From positions 1-9,586 of the forward strand of contig CANCGU010000088.1 of NCBI GenBank assembly GCA_947377705.1: a DNA stretch of 9,586 bases. Direction: 5' to 3'. The DNA is from Comamonadaceae bacterium (lineage in GTDB: Bacteria > Pseudomonadota > Gammaproteobacteria > Burkholderiales > Burkholderiaceae). The first letter of the stretch is position 1. The number at the start of each line of letters is the position of its first letter. The notes under the pieces were generated by a model, which was not told the DNA's origin, searched no databases, and was given only the letters and a program-made list of their open reading frames with translations. Shown here piece after piece: positions 6,112 to 9,586 of the stretch. The position numbers and the translations under genes were made by a program.

Positions 6112-8709
6112 ATGAACGACATGACCGAGCCACACCATTTCACGCCATTGGCGGAAGTAGACAGCGATGCATCAGAAACCCAAGAGTGGCGTGACGCCCT
6201 CTTGTCGCTGGCCGCCGCCGAGGGGCCTGTTCGGGTTCGACACATTCTTGATGAGTTGGTTCGCTTGGCCCGCACGCAAGGCATTGGTTGGCAACCTGAA
6301 CTGAACACGCCTTACATCAACACCATTGGCGTTGAAGCACAACCTGCTTTCCCAGGGGACCTCGCTGTGGAAGAGCGTCTTGCTTCGCTCATGCGTTGGA
6401 ACGCACTCGCCATGGTGGTACGAGCCAACCAAGCTTATGGTGAACTCGGTGGTCACATCGCTAGCTACGCCAGTGCAGCTGATTTGTTCGAGATGGGGTT
6501 CAACCATTTCTTTCACGCACGCAACGAAACGCACCGCGGTGATTTGGTGTTCTTTCAGCCCCACAGCGCACCCGGCGTGTATGCCCGCGCCTTTCTGGAA
6601 GGCCGCTTGAGCGAAGCCGACTTGCTGCATTACCGCCAAGAGATCACAGCACCGACCAACGCCGCACGCGGTCTCTCCAGCTACCCGCATCCGTGGTTGA
6701 TGCCCGATTTCTGGCAGTTCCCCACCGGCTCGATGGGCATCGGCCCGATCAGCTCGATTTACCACGCGCGCTTCATGCGCTACCTCACACATCGTGAGTT
6801 GCTTGATTGCGATACCCGCAAAGTGTGGGGCGTGTTTGGCGATGGCGAGATGGATGAACCCGAGAGCATGAGTGCGCTCACGCTGGCTGCCCGCGAGAAA
6901 CTCGACAACCTGGTGTGGGTGGTCAACTGCAACCTGCAGCGTTTAGACGGCCCCGTGCGTGGCAACGGCCGCATCATCGACGAATTGGAAAAACTCTTTG
7001 CAGGCGCTGGCTGGAATGTCATCAAATTGGTGTGGGGCAGCGACTGGGATGGCTTGTTTGCCCGCGACACGACCGGTGCTTTGGCGCGTGCGTTTGCACA
7101 AACCGTGGACGGTCAAATGCAAACCTTTGCGGCCAAGGATGGCCGCTTCAACCGCGATAACTTCTTTGGCCAGAACGAGGAACTCGCCCGTTTGGTAGAA
7201 GGCATGACGGATGAGCAAATTGACAACCTCAAACGAGGTGGCCACGACTTGGTCAAGATTCACGCGGCTTACGCAGCCGCTGCGGCACACACAGGACAGC
7301 CAACGGTGATCTTGGCGCAGACCAAGAAAGGCTATGGCATGGGCTCGGCTGGCCAAGGCAAGATGACCACGCACAGCCAAAAGAAATTCGATGACACCGA
7401 CTTGATCGAATTCCGCAACCGATTCAACCTTCCGCTAACCGACGAACAAGCCAAGGGCTTGGAATTTTTCAAACCTGCAGAAGATAGCGCCGAGATGCGC
7501 TACCTGCGTGAGCACCGCACCGCATTGGGCGGAGCCATGCCTAAGCGCGAAACTGCTTGCGACTTGGTGCCTGTCCCAGCCATGGACAGCTATGCGCAGT
7601 TCGCCCTCAAGGCGGACGGCAAAGAGATGAGCACCACCATGGCGTTTGTTCGTATGCTCGGCACGCTGCTGAAAGACCCCACATTGGGCCCACGCATCGT
7701 GCCCATCGTCGCAGACGAGGCCCGTACCTTTGGCATGGCCAACTTGTTCAAGCAAGTTGGCATTTACAGCAGTGTCGGCCAGCGCTACGCGCCTGAAGAC
7801 ATCGGCTCCGTCCTCTCGTACCGCGAGGCTTTAGAGGGACAAATTTTGGAAGAAGGCATCAGCGAAGCGGGTGCGATTGCCAGTTGGACCGCCGCGGCCA
7901 CCAGCTACAGCGTGCACGGCATGGCCATGCTGCCGTTCTACATTTATTACGCCATGTTCGGCTTCCAACGCGTGGGCGACGCGATTTGGGCCGCGGCTGA
8001 TCAGCGGGCACGAGGCTTCTTGCTCGGCGCCACCTCAGGCCGCACCACCTTGGCTGGCGAGGGCCTGCAACACCAAGATGGCAGCAGCCATCTTGTTGCC
8101 GCCACCATCCCCAACTGCAAGGCCTACGACCCGGCCTTTGCTGGCGAACTGGCCGTGATCGTGGATGCGGGCATGCGCGAAATGCTGGTGGAACAAAAAG
8201 ACGTGTTCTATTACGTCACGCTGATGAACGAGAACTACGCCAACCCAGACCTGCCTGACGGCGTCAACGAGGGCGTATTGCGCGGGGGCTACCACTTTGG
8301 CAGTTACGGTCCTAAGGAGGGTCAACGTGTGACCTTGCTGGGCTCGGGGGCCATCTTCACGGAAGTGATTCAGGCCGCTCACCAACTTGCTGAGCAAGGC
8401 ATCGGATCGAATGTTTACAGCATCACCAGCTGGAGCGAACTGGCCCGTGATGGCATGGCACATGAAAGCGATGGTGCCAAGCCCTACTTGGCACAACTGC
8501 TCAGTAGCAGCTCAGGTCCTATCTTGGCGGCGACCGACTACGTGCGGGCCGTGCCTGAGCGTGTTCGTGCTTATTTACCAGCCGATCGCACTTACCGCAC
8601 GCTGGGCACCGACGGTTTTGGCCGCAGCGACACGCGTGCGGTCTTGCGTTCGTTTTTCCATGTGGATGCACAAAGCATTGTGTCTCGCGCTTTGCTTGAG
8701 CTGGCATAG
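6112..8709 (+). CDS. aceE: Pyruvate dehydrogenase E1 component, homodimeric type (AceE family; possible 2-oxobutyrate-type paralogue)
   Basis: An 865-residue thiamine-diphosphate 2-oxoacid dehydrogenase E1, similar to E. coli AceE along its whole length except the last part. From the 6112 start, the TPP/Mg motif runs from G243-D-G245 ('GDGEMDEPES') to N272-C-N274. Active-site residues equivalent to those of E. coli AceE are visible: H115 (GGHIASY), H151 (PHSAPGVYAR), H421 in the mobile loop (KMTTHSQKK), E581 (ILEEGI), and H654 in 'EGLQHQDG'. It would decarboxylate a 2-oxoacid and reductively acylate the lipoyl group of an E2. The C-terminus ends at 'RALLELA', about 27 residues short of E. coli AceE. 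No E2 (aceF) or E3 (lpd) gene follows; an unrelated ABC gene does. With the divergent Lrp regulator this resembles mdeR-mdeB, so a specialised substrate is plausible. An alternative start at 6049 would add 21 residues but lacks an SD. Confidence 0.93.
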   Translation: MNDMTEPHHFTPLAEVDSDASETQEWRDALLSLAAAEGPVRVRHILDELVRLARTQGIGWQPELNTPYINTIGVEAQPAFPGDLAVEERLASLMRWNALAMVVRANQAYGELGGHIASYASAADLFEMGFNHFFHARNETHRGDLVFFQPHSAPGVYARAFLEGRLSEADLLHYRQEITAPTNAARGLSSYPHPWLMPDFWQFPTGSMGIGPISSIYHARFMRYLTHRELLDCDTRKVWGVFGDGEMDEPESMSALTLAAREKLDNLVWVVNCNLQRLDGPVRGNGRIIDELEKLFAGAGWNVIKLVWGSDWDGLFARDTTGALARAFAQTVDGQMQTFAAKDGRFNRDNFFGQNEELARLVEGMTDEQIDNLKRGGHDLVKIHAAYAAAAAHTGQPTVILAQTKKGYGMGSAGQGKMTTHSQKKFDDTDLIEFRNRFNLPLTDEQAKGLEFFKPAEDSAEMRYLREHRTALGGAMPKRETACDLVPVPAMDSYAQFALKADGKEMSTTMAFVRMLGTLLKDPTLGPRIVPIVADEARTFGMANLFKQVGIYSSVGQRYAPEDIGSVLSYREALEGQILEEGISEAGAIASWTAAATSYSVHGMAMLPFYIYYAMFGFQRVGDAIWAAADQRARGFLLGATSGRTTLAGEGLQHQDGSSHLVAATIPNCKAYDPAFAGELAVIVDAGMREMLVEQKDVFYYVTLMNENYANPDLPDGVNEGVLRGGYHFGSYGPKEGQRVTLLGSGAIFTEVIQAAHQLAEQGIGSNVYSITSWSELARDGMAHESDGAKPYLAQLLSSSSGPILAATDYVRAVPERVRAYLPADRTYRTLGTDGFGRSDTRAVLRSFFHVDAQSIVSRALLELA

Positions 8710-8714
8710 CGTGT

Positions 8715-8736
8715 TTGCGGGTTGAATAACCCGTAG
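8715..8736 (+). terminator. Hairpin just after the E1 stop, weak terminator candidate
   Basis: CGGGTT (8718-8723) and AACCCG (8728-8733) pair around a GAAT loop, and three further outer pairs (two of them G-U) can extend the stem to nine. It begins six bases after the stop codon. The following sequence (TTACAGTTGGTCTTT) is only mildly T-rich, so termination efficiency is uncertain. Confidence 0.45.
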
Positions 8737-8753
8737 TTACAGTTGGTCTTTCA

Positions 8754-8782
8754 TTGACGCCGCGCTTCAATGCAGCAAGAAT
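8754..8782 (+). promoter_or_regulatory. Candidate sigma-70 promoter for the ABC transporter gene
   Basis: TTGACG (8754-8759) and AAGAAT (8777-8782) are separated by 17 bp. They match the consensus at five and four of six positions. The site lies after the hairpin and about 60 bp before the ATPase start, as expected if a new transcription unit begins here. Confidence 0.4.
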
Positions 8783-8840
8783 ATTTCTTCAGTGAACAAT
8801 CGTTTTACTAAAGAAACATCCGAAGAAGGCGACGAACTGT

Positions 8841-9586
8841 ATGAACGTGATGGCAGCCCCCCAGACAGCAATTGAATTTGTTGGTGTTGACAAGCGATTT
8901 GGCAAGCCCGGCTCGCCCTCAGAAGTACTGGCCGCAACCAATGTGACGTTTTCCATTGCGACAGGCGAAGTCGTCTCCATCATTGGTCCATCAGGCTGCG
9001 GCAAAAGCACCCTACTCAACATGGGGTCGGGCTTGGCCAAGCCCAGCGCCGGCATCGTGAAAGTTGCCAATGAAGTGGTCAATGGGCCGAACAAACATGT
9101 GGCCTTCATGCTGCAAAAAGATTTGTTGATGCCTTGGCGCACGGTCGCGCAAAACATCGAATTTGGTTTGGAGCTGCGTGGCACGCCGCCCGCACAACGC
9201 CATGAAATTTCGGCTCGCCTATTGGCGCAGTGCCATCTCACAGGCTTTGGCGAACACTACCCCCATCAACTCTCAGGCGGCATGCGTCAACGCGCCGCCA
9301 TGGCACGCACCCTTGCGGTAGACCCGCTCGTGCTGTTGATGGACGAGCCCTTTTCTGCGCTGGATGCACAAACCAAAATGATCTTGCAACAAGACTTGGC
9401 ACGCACCGTCTCAGAGCAAGGTAAAACCGTGCTTTTCATCACCCACGATTTGGCCGAAGCCGTGGCGTTGTCTGACCGTATTTTGGTCATGAGCGAGCGC
9501 CCAGGCACCATCGTCAAACAAATCACGGTAGACATTCCTGACCGCGACAACCCCATGCAACGCCGCAAGCATGCAGAGGTGGGGGG
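8841..9586 (+). CDS. ABC transporter ATP-binding protein, nitrate/sulfonate/taurine type (C-terminus cut by window edge)
   Basis: Open from the ATG at 8841 to the right edge, 248 codons visible of the roughly 260 usual for the family. All nucleotide-binding elements are present: Walker A G49-PSGCGKST57, Q-loop Q92 in 'MLQKDLLMPWRTV', signature L144-SGGMRQR151, Walker B 164-169 'VLLMDE' with catalytic E169, D-loop 'SALD', and switch H202 in 'FITHDLAEAV'. The 'LLMPWRTVAQNIEFGLELRG' block and the 'MSERPGTIVKQI' tail are typical of the SsuB/TauB/NrtD group, which energises import of sulfonates, taurine, nitrate, or pyrimidine and thiamine-precursor compounds. Substrate cannot be set without the permease and binding protein, presumably to the right. 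The 8841 start has AAGG eleven bases upstream; 8850 is an alternative ATG. It reads in the same direction as the E1 gene but is 131 bp away, with a hairpin and promoter candidate between. Confidence 0.93.
   Translation, partial: MNVMAAPQTAIEFVGVDKRFGKPGSPSEVLAATNVTFSIATGEVVSIIGPSGCGKSTLLNMGSGLAKPSAGIVKVANEVVNGPNKHVAFMLQKDLLMPWRTVAQNIEFGLELRGTPPAQRHEISARLLAQCHLTGFGEHYPHQLSGGMRQRAAMARTLAVDPLVLLMDEPFSALDAQTKMILQQDLARTVSEQGKTVLFITHDLAEAVALSDRILVMSERPGTIVKQITVDIPDRDNPMQRRKHAEVG

Noticed and set aside
6172..6792. Minus-strand open frame of 206 codons inside the E1 gene
   Set aside because: Antisense shadow of a highly conserved AceE-family sequence; Cys/His-rich low-similarity translation typical of a shadow frame.
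6943..7380. Minus-strand open frame of 145 codons inside the E1 gene
   Set aside because: Same reasoning: fully contained in the E1 gene, with no domain or ribosome binding site.
8789..9241. Minus-strand open frame of 150 codons near the right end
   Set aside because: Antisense to the ABC ATPase, whose Walker A, signature and Walker B motifs fix the coding strand.
1..9586. CRISPR array, tRNA, IS element or prophage
   Set aside because: No regularly spaced repeats, cloverleaf-like sequence, transposase or terminal inverted repeats were seen by reading; gene density and directions are ordinary chromosomal.

Overview
The window looks like a chromosomal segment from a betaproteobacterium of the order Burkholderiales, most plausibly Comamonadaceae (Limnohabitans, Rhodoferax or Polaromonas type). 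The clues are a Bug/TctC-type periplasmic binding protein, ring-cleavage genes beside a GST and a FAH-family hydrolase, Shine-Dalgarno sequences of the GGAGACA type, and intermediate G+C. This placement is an inference from gene content, not a phylogenetic result.

Positions 1-6010 hold seven genes, all on the minus strand, so transcription runs right to left. In that order they are: an Lrp/AsnC regulator (6010-5525), a TTT/Bug solute-binding protein (5401-4427), a beta-like glutathione S-transferase (4416-3766), a VOC-fold extradiol-dioxygenase-like protein (3769-3167), a FAH-family hydrolase (3078-2215), a hydroxyquinol-1,2-dioxygenase-type intradiol dioxygenase (2045-1212), and a Leu/Ile/Val-type ABC solute-binding protein that runs off the left edge (1169-1). 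GST and VOC overlap by an ATGA. The TTT protein and GST are 10 bp apart. A strong hairpin lies between the FAH gene and the intradiol dioxygenase. Together these genes suggest uptake and ring cleavage of an aromatic acid or polyphenol, with FAH-type C-C hydrolysis of the ring-fission product. The combination does not match a complete textbook pathway: no maleylacetate reductase, monooxygenase or permease is in view.

From 6049/6112 to 8709 the plus strand carries a full homodimeric-type pyruvate dehydrogenase E1 (AceE family), divergent from the Lrp regulator. It has no E2 or E3 gene beside it. The Lrp/E1 divergent pair resembles the mdeR-mdeB arrangement of Pseudomonas putida (2-oxobutyrate metabolism), so this may be a specialised E1 paralogue rather than the housekeeping enzyme. 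Its C-terminus is shorter than that of E. coli AceE.

From 8841 to the right edge is a near-complete ABC ATPase of the nitrate/sulfonate/taurine type (SsuB/TauB/NrtD-like), the start of a further transport operon. I found no tRNA, rRNA, CRISPR array, insertion sequence or phage gene.
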